Assembly: GCA_958296065.1 (NCBI GenBank)
Contig: CATQHX010000070.1
Span: 1 to 64,000 of the forward strand
Reading direction: 5' to 3'
Length of the DNA: 64,000 nt
Origin: Vicinamibacterales bacterium
GTDB lineage: Bacteria; Acidobacteriota; Vicinamibacteria; Vicinamibacterales; UBA8438
Positions 8,820-16,843 of the stretch are shown here, piece by piece. The notes below the pieces were generated by a model that did not search any database, was not told the DNA's origin, and was given only the letters and a program-made list of their open reading frames with translations. Position numbers and translations under genes: made by a program. Position 1 is the stretch's first letter; every line of letters begins with the position of its first letter.

Positions 8820-10592
8820 CTAGTGGTCCAGATGCAACTCGCGCAACTGGCGCCGGTCCACGGTCGACGGCGATCCGGCCATCAGGTCCACCGCGGCGGC
8901 CGTTTTCGGGAACGCCATCACGTCGCGGATCGACGACTCGCCGGCCACCAGTGCCACGATGCGGTCGAGGCCAAGGGCGATGCCCCCGTGCGGCGGCGTG
9001 CCGTACTGCAACGCGTCGAGGAAGAATCCGAAACGGGCCTTCGCCTCCTCGTCGCTGATCTTCAGCAACCGGAAGATGCGGGCCTGCAGATCCGCCGCGT
9101 GGATTCGGATGCTGCCGCCCCCGATTTCGCTGCCGTTCAGCACCAGGTCGTAGGCGCGGGCGCGGACCGCCGCCGGGTCGTCCTCCAGACGATCGAGGTC
9201 CTCGGGCCGCGGCGAGGTGAACGGATGATGCATCGAGACGAGCCGCTGCTCGGTCTCGCTCCACTCCATGAGCGGGAAATCGACCACCCAGCTCAGCGAC
9301 GTCCGGCTCTCGTCGATCAACCCCTCCCGTTGTGCGAGCCGCGATCGGAACTGACCGAGCAGGACGGAAGCCTCGTATCCTTCGCCGCCGGCGATCAACG
9401 TCAGGTCGTCGGCTCCCGCCCCGACCGTCTCCACCACTTGCGCCAGCGCCTCTTCTCCCGCCGCCTTGAGGATCGAGCTCTGGATGGCCCCTTCCGGCGA
9501 CTGCCGCACCCAGACGAGCCCCTTCGCGCCCAGGGCGAGCGCCTCGTCGACCAGGTTGTCTATCTGCGCGCGCGCCTGCCGGCCGGCGCCCGGAACCACG
9601 AGCGCCCGCACGGACCCGCCTCCGGCCACGAGCTCCCGGAAGACCTTGAAGCGGCCCTCCCGGAACACCTCGGACACGTCCTCGACCGGCATCTCGAAGC
9701 GCAGGTCCGGCTTGTCGCTGCCGTAGCGGGTCATCGCCTCGTCATAGGTCAGCCGCGGGAACGGCGCCGGCACGTCCTTGTCCACCACGCGGAAGACCGC
9801 CTGCATCAGCCGCTCCACCGCGGCGAAGACGACTTCCTGATCGACGAACGCCATCTCGATGTCGATCTGCGTGAACTCCGGCTGACGGTCCGCGCGCAAG
9901 TCCTCGTCGCGAAAGCACTTGACGATCTGGAAGTAGCGGTCCATGCCCGAGATCATCAGGATCTGCTTGAAGATCTGGGGCGACTGCGGCAGCGCGTAGA
10001 ACTCTCCGGCGTGCAGCCGGCTCGGCACCAGGTAGTCGCGCGCGCCCTCCGGCGTCGACTTCGTGAGCAGCGGCGTCTCGATCTCCCAGAACCCGTCGGC
10101 GTCCAGGCTGTTGCGGACCGCCATCGTGATGCGATGGCGCAGGCCGATGTTCTCGCGCATCCGCGCGCGGCGCAGGTCCAGGTAGCGGTAGCGCAGGCGG
10201 ACCTCCTCCGAGACGGGGGTCTCCTCGTCGATCTGGAAGGGCGGCGTGCGCGCCTCGCTCAGCACGATCAGGCTGCCCGCCTCCACCTCGACCTCGCCGG
10301 TCGCAATCTTCGGGTTGAGGGTCTCCTCGGAGCGGCGCTCCACGGGTCCGGCGACCGCGATCACGTATTCCGGCCGCACCTGCTTGATCCGCGTCAGAAC
10401 CTCGCTGCCGTCGCGAGCCACCACCTGGGTGATGCCGTGCCGGTCGCGCACATCGAGGAAGGTCAACCCGCCGAGGTCGCGGATCTTGTGGACCCAGCCC
10501 ATCAGGACCACCTCGGCGCCCACGTCCCCCGAACGGAGCTCGCCGCAGGTATGTGTGCGGGTTCGTGGTACCTCTTTTTGCTCTTCAGTCAC
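8820..10592 (-). CDS. aspS: Aspartyl-tRNA synthetase
   Basis: 590 residues, the bacterial-type size. An OB-fold anticodon-binding domain (residues 10-110, GWVHKIRDLGGLTFLDVRD) is followed by the class II catalytic core with motif 2 (FRDEDLRADRQPEFTQID), the bacterial GAD insertion, and motif 3 (GIALGLDRIVAL). The start is GTG. hisS lies upstream on the same strand with a 115-base gap, and a shared transcript is likely. Whether it discriminates tRNA-Asp from tRNA-Asn cannot be told here, since gatCAB and asnS are not in the window. Confidence 0.97.
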   Translation of the reverse strand: MTEEQKEVPRTRTHTCGELRSGDVGAEVVLMGWVHKIRDLGGLTFLDVRDRHGITQVVARDGSEVLTRIKQVRPEYVIAVAGPVERRSEETLNPKIATGEVEVEAGSLIVLSEARTPPFQIDEETPVSEEVRLRYRYLDLRRARMRENIGLRHRITMAVRNSLDADGFWEIETPLLTKSTPEGARDYLVPSRLHAGEFYALPQSPQIFKQILMISGMDRYFQIVKCFRDEDLRADRQPEFTQIDIEMAFVDQEVVFAAVERLMQAVFRVVDKDVPAPFPRLTYDEAMTRYGSDKPDLRFEMPVEDVSEVFREGRFKVFRELVAGGGSVRALVVPGAGRQARAQIDNLVDEALALGAKGLVWVRQSPEGAIQSSILKAAGEEALAQVVETVGAGADDLTLIAGGEGYEASVLLGQFRSRLAQREGLIDESRTSLSWVVDFPLMEWSETEQRLVSMHHPFTSPRPEDLDRLEDDPAAVRARAYDLVLNGSEIGGGSIRIHAADLQARIFRLLKISDEEAKARFGFFLDALQYGTPPHGGIALGLDRIVALVAGESSIRDVMAFPKTAAAVDLMAGSPSTVDRRQLRELHLDH

Positions 10593-10707
10593 GGTCGTCT
10601 CATGTCGGTTGAAGCGCCCCGCCGCAAGTCGCGGGACGCACGATCGATCGGTCGTTCGCCCTGTAGTCTCGATTCCGCCGTGCCGGCGGCGCGCCGGGAG
10701 CGGCGCA

Positions 10708-11946
10708 TCACCCGAATACCCGCTGCACCACCTCGGCGCGCGCCACCGCCGCCTGCTCGCCCGATTCCATGTCCTTGACGGTGACCTCGCCGCGCGCGAT
10801 CTCGTCGTCGCCCAGGATGAGGACCCGGCGCGCCCCGGATCGGTCGGCGCGCTTCATCTGCGCGCGCAGCGAACGGGCATCGTAGTCGACGAGCGTGGCC
10901 AGGCCCGCGTGACGCAGGTCGCGGGCCAGCACATGCGCCGCGGGCCTCGCCGCTTCACCCAGTGCCACCACGAAGGCGTCCGGGGTCGACGCGCCAGGTC
11001 CCTCCGGCATCGCCAGCACCAGGCGCTCCATGCCGGCGGCGAAGCCGATTCCGGCCCGGTCCGGCCCGCCGAGCTGCCGTACCAGTCCGTCGTAACGCCC
11101 GCCGCCGAGCAGCGCGTTCTGGGCACCGAGCGCGGATCCCAGCACCTCGAAGGTCGTCTTTGCGTAGTAGTCGAGCCCCCGCACCAACCGGTGCGAGACC
11201 CGGTGGTCGAGGTCCAGCGCCTTCAACTGGTCGGTTACCGCCGCGAAGTGCTCGCGGCACCCATCGCACAGGTAGTCCGTCGAATGCGGCAGGGCATCGA
11301 CGATCGGCTGGCACGCCGGCACCTTGCAGTCGAAGATCCGCAACGGGTTCGTCTCGGACCGCCGCCGGCAGTTGCCGCACAGGTCGGACCTCCGGTCCCC
11401 GAGCGCCTCGAGCAGCGCCTTGCCGAACCCCGGCCGGCAGTCCCGGCAGCCTACCGAGTTGACGACAAGCTCCGACTCTCCGATTCCGAGTCCGCGGACG
11501 AGCGCCGCCGCCATCTCGATCACCTCGGCGTCGAGCGTCGCGTCCGAGACCCCGAAGACCTCCACGTCGAGCTGGTGGAACTGCCGGTAACGACCCTTCT
11601 GCGGACGCTCGTAACGGAACATCGGCCCGAAGCTGAAGAGCTTGACGGTCGGCAGCGCCTGCTCGAGCGCGTGCTCGACGTAGGCCCGCACCATGCTGGG
11701 CGTCGCCTCCGGGCGCAGTGTGACCCGCTCGCCCCCCTTGTCCTCGAAGGCGTACATCTCCTTCTGGACGATGTCGGTGGTCTCCCCCGTCCCCTTCGCG
11801 AACAACTCCTCGCGCTCGATGACCGGGGTACGGATCTCGCGATAGCCGTAGCGGGCGCACACGTCGCGAATCACCCGCTCGGCGTGCTGCCAGCGCTCGA
11901 TCTCGCCCGGCAGAATGTCGTGCGTGCCTCGAATAGCCGGAATCAT
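10708..11946 (-). CDS. hisS: Histidyl-tRNA synthetase
   Basis: 412 residues from the ATG at 11946 (MIPAIRGTHDILPGE, the standard HisRS N-terminus); the open frame runs 36 codons further upstream but that part is not HisRS-like. Class II motif 2 is FRYERPQKGRYRQFHQLD, the histidine-specific loop is LVRGLDYYAKTTFEVL, and an anticodon-binding domain closes the protein. The insertion domain contains several cysteines (CRDC, CGNC, CDGC), possibly a zinc-binding insertion found in some HisRS. It lies upstream of aspS and divergent from moaA. Confidence 0.96.
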   Translation of the reverse strand: MIPAIRGTHDILPGEIERWQHAERVIRDVCARYGYREIRTPVIEREELFAKGTGETTDIVQKEMYAFEDKGGERVTLRPEATPSMVRAYVEHALEQALPTVKLFSFGPMFRYERPQKGRYRQFHQLDVEVFGVSDATLDAEVIEMAAALVRGLGIGESELVVNSVGCRDCRPGFGKALLEALGDRRSDLCGNCRRRSETNPLRIFDCKVPACQPIVDALPHSTDYLCDGCREHFAAVTDQLKALDLDHRVSHRLVRGLDYYAKTTFEVLGSALGAQNALLGGGRYDGLVRQLGGPDRAGIGFAAGMERLVLAMPEGPGASTPDAFVVALGEAARPAAHVLARDLRHAGLATLVDYDARSLRAQMKRADRSGARRVLILGDDEIARGEVTVKDMESGEQAAVARAEVVQRVFG

Positions 11947-12288
11947 CGGATCTGGACCGCTGCAATCACTGGACCGGACGGGACGCGCAGGACCCTGCTG
12001 CCACGCGCGACACTTCGGAGCCACGCGCGGCGCCGGAGGATGGCCGTCTCGCAACGATTATAGCCCGCGCCGGGCGCCGACCGGGGCACTCGTTCGCCCA
12101 CACCGCCAGCCCGGCATCGGGGCCGCACACCCGGGTATCGGGGCGGCCAACGCGCGGATCCGCCGGTGCCGCCGGCCACGAAACCGCGGGGATCCCGGGG
12201 GTTTCGGTCCGGCCGTTCCGGCGCCGCGCCGGGCGGCGGGAGGCGCCGGAACCAACGTCCGCCCGTGCAATGCAATAATGAAGGGTCG
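11947..12288. other. Intergenic region between divergent hisS and moaA
   Basis: About 340 bases that should contain both divergent promoters. I found no convincing -35/-10 pair, no molybdenum-cofactor-like riboswitch fold and no small ORF with homology. A short imperfect direct repeat, GGCATCGGGGC and GGTATCGGGGC, lies near 12115-12150. Its role is unknown. Confidence 0.4.
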
Positions 12289-13311
12289 ATGCCAGCCCGC
12301 GACCGGTTCGATCGTCCGTTGCGCAGCCTGCGGATCTCGGTCACCGACCGCTGCAACCTGCGCTGCCAGTACTGCATGCCGGAGGAGGAGTACGTCTGGC
12401 TGCCGCGCAGAGACATCCTGACCTTCGAGGAGATCGGCGCGCTCGTCGACGCCTTCACCGCTGCCGGCGCCGATCGCGTCCGCCTGACCGGGGGCGAGCC
12501 GCTCCTCCGCAAGGACCTGCCGGATCTGATCCAGCGCCTGGCGAACAAGCCGGCCGTTCGCGATCTGGCGCTCACCACCAACGGCATGCTGCTGGCCGAC
12601 CAGGCAGGCGGACTGCGGGACGCGGGGCTGCATCGGCTCACGGTCAGTCTGGACACCCTGCGCGCCGACCGCTTTCGCGAGTTGACGCGCTTCGACGGCG
12701 TCGCCGCCGTGCAGCGCGGACTCGACTCGGCACGAACGGCAGGGTTCACCGACCTGAAGATCGACACCGTCGTCATCCGCGGCGTGAACGACGACGAGCT
12801 CGTCGACCTGCTCGCCTACGGCCGGCAGGCGGGCGCCGAGGTGCGTTTCATCGAGTACATGGACGTCGGCGGCGCCACCCGCTGGTCGGTGAAGGACGTC
12901 CTGTCCCGGGCCGAGATGCTGCGGATGATCGGGGCCGCGCTGGGACCGGTAGCGGCCATCGAGGAAGAGTCGTCCGCGCCGGCCGACCGCTTCCGCCTGC
13001 CGGACGGCCAGACGTTCGGCATCATCTCGTCCACCACCGAGCCGTTCTGTCGCTCCTGCGACCGCAGCCGCCTGACCGCCGACGGCCTCTGGTTCCGCTG
13101 TCTGTACGCCCGCGAGGGCACGGACCTGCGCGGCCCCCTGCGCGCCGGCGCGTCGCGCGCGGAGCTGACTCGGATGATTGGCGAGATCTGGACGGCCCGC
13201 ACCGACCGCGGGGCCGAAGTCCGACTTGCCACCGGCAACCGCGAGCCGTTCATCCCGGTCGAGACGCTGCAGAAGAAGCCGCACCTGGAGATGCACACGC
13301 GGGGCGGGTAG
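12289..13311 (+). CDS. moaA: GTP 3',8-cyclase MoaA
   Basis: 340 residues from the ATG at 12289, preceded by GAAGGG; the open frame continues 41 codons upstream without homology. The radical SAM cluster ligands are C22, C26 and C29 (CNLRCQYC), GGEPLLR follows, and the C-terminal second 4Fe-4S cluster uses the cysteines of FCRSCDRSRL and WFRCLYA. The protein ends in Gly-Gly, required in MoaA for catalysis. It converts GTP to 3',8-cyclo-GTP in the first step of molybdenum cofactor synthesis. The cofactor would serve, among others, MsrP at 35 kb. No other moa genes are in the window. Confidence 0.96.
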   Translation: MPARDRFDRPLRSLRISVTDRCNLRCQYCMPEEEYVWLPRRDILTFEEIGALVDAFTAAGADRVRLTGGEPLLRKDLPDLIQRLANKPAVRDLALTTNGMLLADQAGGLRDAGLHRLTVSLDTLRADRFRELTRFDGVAAVQRGLDSARTAGFTDLKIDTVVIRGVNDDELVDLLAYGRQAGAEVRFIEYMDVGGATRWSVKDVLSRAEMLRMIGAALGPVAAIEEESSAPADRFRLPDGQTFGIISSTTEPFCRSCDRSRLTADGLWFRCLYAREGTDLRGPLRAGASRAELTRMIGEIWTARTDRGAEVRLATGNREPFIPVETLQKKPHLEMHTRGG

Positions 13312-13353
13312 CGTGGAGGCACGCTCGGCTCGGAGCCGAACGGCACCGGTCGG

Positions 13354-13746
13354 CTACAGCCAGTTCTCCACCCGCAAGTCCGGTACGCGACTGAATTCGC
13401 CAGCGTCGTTCGTCACGAGGGTCGCGCCCACGCTACGAGCGTGCGCTGCGATCAGCAGATCGTTCGCGCCGATGGGCCGACCGCGCTTCACGAGCGCATG
13501 ACGGATCTCGCCGTAGTGCTTCCCGGCGTCCCGGTCGAACGCCAGGATGTCCAGGTCGAGCTCGAATGCTCCGAGTTCCCCCGCGTTCTCAGCGACCCTC
13601 GCTGAATGCGCGACGCCGTAGCACAACTCCGCGTACGTGATCGTGGAAATGCATATCTCACTGGAGTTCGCCTCGAAACGTTCCCGCAAAGTCTCGTCAC
13701 GTTGGTTCATGAGATAAATGCAGATGTTCGTGTCCAGCATGAACAT
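13354..13746 (-). CDS. vapC: VapC-type PIN-domain toxin
   Basis: 130 residues. The first acidic residue is in MFMLDTNICIYLMN, the second in ISTITYAELCYG (Glu), and the last acidic cluster in GANDLLIAAHA (Asp) and VTNDAGEF. This is the PIN quartet of a Mg2+-dependent RNase that typically cuts initiator tRNA or rRNA. Its start overlaps the stop of the antitoxin gene as TGATG, the classic VapBC arrangement. Confidence 0.93.
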   Translation of the reverse strand: MFMLDTNICIYLMNQRDETLRERFEANSSEICISTITYAELCYGVAHSARVAENAGELGAFELDLDILAFDRDAGKHYGEIRHALVKRGRPIGANDLLIAAHARSVGATLVTNDAGEFSRVPDLRVENWL

Positions 13747-14006
13747 CAGCCGATCCTCTCGCGCTCATCGAGCGGGGGCTCACGTCGGTCCGGCAAGGAT
13801 CCGCGCGTGGGGGAATCGAAGTACGCGCCCCAGTTCTTGCCGCGCGGCCGCAGCGTCAGGCAATTGCCTTCCTTGATCACCTCGACCTCGGACACGTCGA
13901 ATCGACACGGGGCCGGAAGACGGACCGCCTGACTGCGACCGCTCCAGAACACCTTGGCGATTCCCCTGTATTCCACCGTCCTGTCCACAGTGACCTCCGA
14001 CTTCAT
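13746..14006 (-). CDS. vapB: VapB-type antitoxin (SpoVT/AbrB fold)
   Basis: 86 residues from the ATG at 14006; the frame extends 32 codons upstream but crosses the AT-rich operator-like region, so that part is not used. The AbrB-like swapped-hairpin segment reads IAKVFWSGRSQAVRLPAPCRF, the hallmark of VapB antitoxins, followed by a toxin-wrapping tail. It directly precedes vapC with a 1-base overlap and should bind its own promoter and neutralise VapC. Confidence 0.9.
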   Translation of the reverse strand: MKSEVTVDRTVEYRGIAKVFWSGRSQAVRLPAPCRFDVSEVEVIKEGNCLTLRPRGKNWGAYFDSPTRGSLPDRREPPLDERERIG

Positions 14007-14029
14007 GGAATATCTTATGGTATATCTCC
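14007..14029. promoter_or_regulatory. AT-rich imperfect palindrome upstream of vapB
   Basis: On the minus strand it reads GGAGATAT, 8 bases, then ATATTCC, directly before the vapB ATG, in a local AT-rich patch inside GC-rich DNA. Position and symmetry fit the autoregulatory operator of a VapBC pair. No experimental support. Confidence 0.4.
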
Positions 14030-14126
14030 AGGAGTCCGGGCCGTCAAGGACTGCCGCGTCGCCGGCGACCGACACCAGACCGTAACCACCGAGCACTTCC
14101 ACCCCCGCCGCCCGCGTGACGCCTCG

Positions 14127-15642
14127 TCACTCCCTGGGCTCGGCGTGCTCCTCCAGATCGGCCAGGATCTCCTCCATCTGGCCGAGGGCCGAGCGCAGAT
14201 CGTCGGCGATCTCGCGGGCCAGTACGTGCGGCTCGGGCAGGTCGGCGGAATCCTCCAGGCTGTCGTCGCGCAGCCAAGAGAGATCGAGGCTCACCTTGTC
14301 GCGGTTTACGATCTCGTCGTAGGAATACGGCCGCCAGCGACCCTCCGGGGTCCGCTCCGACCAGGTCGGCTCCCGCGTGTGGCGTGCGCCCGGCCGGTAG
14401 CAGGCGACGAACTCGTCGAGGTCCGCGCGGGTCATGCGCCGCGTCTTCAGCGTGAAGCGCTTGTTGGTGCGGAGGTCGTAGACCCAGACCGTCCGGGTCC
14501 ACGGCTCTTTCGCGCCCGGCTTGCGGTCGAAGAAGAGCACGTTCGCCTTGACGCCCTGCGCGTAGAAGATGCCCGTCGGCAGGCGCAGCAGGGTGTGCAC
14601 CTCGCACTCGCGCAGCAGGTTGCGGCGCACGGTCTCGCCAGCGCCGCCTTCGAACAGCACGTTGTCCGGCACGACGACGGCGGCCCGACCGTGGACCGCC
14701 AGCAGCGACTTGACGTGCTGCACGAAGTTGAGCTGCTTGTTCGAGGTGGTGGTCCAGAAGTCCGGGCGATTGTAGGTGAGCGATTGCCGGCCGGTCTCCC
14801 CCTCCGCGTTCATGACCGTGATCGACGACTTCTTGCCGAAGGGCGGGTTGGTGATGACGACGTCCGCCGGCGCGGCCGGCGTGTCGCGCAGCGCGTCGTC
14901 GGTCGTAATCGGGGGTTCGCGCCGGTCGCCGCCGTCCGGGCCGATGCCGTGCAGGTAGAGGTTCATGCCGCAGAGCCGCGCGACGTTGGGGACGAGCTCG
15001 ACGCCGCGTAGCGCCTCGAAGCGCAGATGCCGCTTCTGGTCGCGATCCAGGTCGCCGCCGCGCTTGAGGTATTCGTGGGCGGCGAGCAGGAAGCCGCCCG
15101 TGCCGCACGCCGGATCCACGACGACTTCGCCGGACCGCGGCTGCACGCAGTCCACCAGCGCCTGGATGACCGCCCGCGGCGTGAAGTACTGCCCCGCTCC
15201 CCCCTTGACGTCCTGAGCGGTTCTTCTCCAGCAGCCCCTCGTAGGCGTCACCCTTCACGTCGGCGGCCATCGCCGACCAGTCCTCCCGTCCGATCAGCTC
15301 GACGATCAGCCGGCGCAGCTTGGCTGGATCCTGGACCCGGTTCTGCGCCTTCTCGAAGATCAGCCCGAGCATGCCGCCCCGCGTGCCGAGGATGCGCAGC
15401 GTCTCGCGGTAGTGCTGATCCAGCTCCGCGCCCTCCATCGTCGGCGACGCGAGGTTCTCCCAGCGGTAGCCGGCCGGGATCGGTTGCCGCTCGCCAGTGA
15501 GCTGCTCGCGCTCGTCTGCCATCTTCAGGAACAGCAGAAAGGTGAGCTGCTCCAGGTAGTCCTGGTAGGACAACCCGTCGTCGCGCAGGACGTTGCAGTA
15601 CGACCAGAGCTTCTGGACGATCCGGTTCGCGGCGGCGCTCAT
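14127..15642 (-). pseudogene. hsdM: Type I restriction-modification DNA methyltransferase HsdM, single-base frameshift
   Basis: The N-terminal helical domain (MSAAANRIVQKLWSYCN, LEQLTFLLFLKMADEREQL) runs in one frame to LLEKN near 15218; the catalytic part (QDVKGGAGQYFTPR, DPACGTGGF, and VITNPPFGKKS, the NPPF motif of N6-adenine methylases) continues in another frame to 14127. Removing one C from the CC at about 15217-15218 restores a continuous 504-codon gene, so this is a one-base insertion (real or an assembly error). The start overlaps the upstream antitoxin-like gene by 4 bases. It would methylate adenine in a complex with HsdS, which is not present nearby. Confidence 0.88.
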
Positions 15643-15851
15643 GAGAGGAGGAGGCGCTCGACCTCGTCGTGCGGAATGCCTTCTCCGCGGTCGAGCCGAG
15701 CCAGTCCCTCCTCGATCTTCGCAAGGAAGACCAGCCGCTCGACAGCGTCCTCGACACTGCAGTTCGGCGGGAGATCGCGTAGCGTGTCGATGATCCTGTC
15801 GCGCATCGGCCGGCTCACCATGTCGGTCGATTCTCGCACGTCGCCGTCCAT
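15639..15851 (-). CDS. Small antitoxin-like protein upstream of hsdM
   Basis: About 70 residues from the ATG at 15851 (internal ATGs at 15821 and 15806 are possible; the frame is open to 15992 but the earlier part overlaps the hicA upstream region). The core reads IDTLRDLPPNCSVEDAVERL followed by KIEEGLARLDRGEGIPHDEV. It resembles the short alpha-helical proteins commonly paired with RelE/ParE-like toxins. No toxin is adjacent on this strand; the next gene, overlapping by ATGA, is hsdM. It may be an orphan antitoxin co-transcribed with the methylase. Confidence 0.65.
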   Translation of the reverse strand: MDGDVRESTDMVSRPMRDRIIDTLRDLPPNCSVEDAVERLVFLAKIEEGLARLDRGEGIPHDEVERLLLS

Positions 15852-15908
15852 GATCGCCAACGCCACCGCGTGCAGGATGCGGCTGCCGTCATCCGCTGCA
15901 GCCCGGCT

Positions 15909-15977
15909 GGAATGATACCGACGCGCACCAACGGAGATTCGGTTCCCCCAACGCGCTGCAGTATCGGTAATGATACC
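15909..15977. promoter_or_regulatory. Repeated AATGATACC motif and GTATC/GATAC palindrome upstream of hicA
   Basis: AATGATACC occurs at 15911-15919 and again at 15969-15977. The second copy overlaps an inverted repeat GTATC-N6-GATAC at 15961-15976. The block sits in the divergent region between the antitoxin-like gene and hicA, ending about 8 bases before the hicA GTG. HicB carries a ribbon-helix-helix tail that normally binds such repeats, so this is a plausible HicAB operator. Confidence 0.5.
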
Positions 15978-15985
15978 ATTCATAG

Positions 15986-16237
15986 GTGGCACGGGTCGCT
16001 GACATCATCCGCAAGGCGCGGAAGAATCCGGCAACCGTGCGCTTCCGGGATCTCGTCAGGGTGTGCGACGCGCATTTCGGATCGCCGCGGCAGAAGGGTA
16101 CGAGCCACCGGGTGTATCGCACGCCGTGGCCGGGCGACCCGCGGGTGAACATCCAGAACGACAACGGATTGGCGAAGCGGTATCAGGTGCGTCAGGTGCT
16201 CAACGCCATCGAGAAGCTGGAGGCGCAGGATGACTGA
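15986..16237 (+). CDS. hicA: HicA-type mRNA interferase toxin
   Basis: 83 residues from a GTG start. It has the double-stranded-RNA-binding-like HicA fold: VRFRDLVRVCDAHFG, then RQKGTSHRVYRTP, where the histidine of the Gly-x-Ser-His turn is the catalytic residue, and YQVRQVLNAIEKLE at the end. HicA cleaves mRNA independently of translation. It overlaps hicB by 8 bases, the usual toxin-first order. Confidence 0.88.
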   Translation: MARVADIIRKARKNPATVRFRDLVRVCDAHFGSPRQKGTSHRVYRTPWPGDPRVNIQNDNGLAKRYQVRQVLNAIEKLEAQDD

Positions 16238-16550
16238 TCACTATACGTATCGCGTGACCTGGTCGCCGGAGGACGGCGAGTACGCAGGACTCTGCGCGGA
16301 GTTTCCGTCGCTCAGTTGGCTGGCAGCCACGGCAGAAGAGGCATTCTCCGGGATTCGCGCGCTCGTGCACGAAGTCCTTGCGGATATGCACGCCAACGCG
16401 GAGACCCCGCCGGCGCCGCTCGCCGACCGCGCGTACAGCGGTAAGTTTCTGGTCCGTGTTCCGCCGGAGACGCACCGGGCGCTCGTGCTGCAAGCGGCAG
16501 AGGAAGGCGTGAGCCTCAACCGGCTGGTGAGTGCGCGCCTGGCGGACTGA
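16230..16550 (+). CDS. hicB: HicB-type antitoxin
   Basis: 106 residues. The N-terminal RNase-H-like half reads YRVTWSPEDGEYAGLCAEFPSL and the C-terminal half is a ribbon-helix-helix (KFLVRVPPETHRALVLQAA, then EEGVSLNRLVSARLA). The first half binds HicA, the second the operator. Its start lies inside the hicA end, so translation is coupled. It lies between the two halves of the broken restriction system. Confidence 0.9.
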   Translation: MTDHYTYRVTWSPEDGEYAGLCAEFPSLSWLAATAEEAFSGIRALVHEVLADMHANAETPPAPLADRAYSGKFLVRVPPETHRALVLQAAEEGVSLNRLVSARLAD

Positions 16551-16680
16551 CCCGCCGCGAAGGCTTACCGCCGGGAAACTGCCGAGCGAAGGGCGGCTCG
16601 CGCGGTTGTTGGGTGTCGATCGCATCGCGTTGCGCAGGATGCTGGCCGATGCCGGCATCGACCGCACGATCCACATCAAC
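16551..16680 (+). pseudogene. Helix-turn-helix fragment resembling UPF0175-type antitoxins
   Basis: In the frame just after hicB the sequence reads LTAGKLPSEGRLARLLGVDR and then ALRRMLADAGID, which matches the shape of the UPF0175 helix-turn-helix (basic helix, GKL turn, second helix, LLA-GI). There is no start codon outside hicB for it and the homology ends at about 16675. I read it as a remnant of a lost antitoxin gene. Similarity is short and could be partly chance. Confidence 0.4.
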
Positions 16681-16683
16681 CGC

Positions 16684-16786
16684 TCACCGCGTGAAGTCGA
16701 AGGCCAGGACACGCAGGACCTTGATCACGGTCGAGAACTCCGGATAGCCACCGGAAGACAACGCCTTGTAGAGGCTCTCCCCGCCA
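16684..16786 (-). pseudogene. C-terminal fragment of a HigA-like addiction-module antitoxin
   Basis: The minus strand reads GESLYKALSSGGYPEFSTV followed by IKVLRVLAFDFTR and a stop. This is the end of the short Cro/XRE-like antitoxins (GRESLYKALSP-G-P-F-TVLKVLRALGL pattern). A stop codon lies just upstream in frame (before HRFGG), so only about 30 residues survive. It abuts the truncated end of hsdR, which suggests that one deletion removed both the hsdR tail and most of this gene. Confidence 0.6.
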
Positions 16787-16843
16787 AACCGGTGTCACGG
16801 CCCTGTTGGCTGTCGCGAAGCACGACGCAGCAACCTGACATTG

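Noticed and set aside
12115-12150. GGCATCGGGGC direct repeat in the hisS/moaA gap as a regulatory site
   Set aside because: Only two imperfect copies in very GC-rich DNA; not distinguishable from chance.
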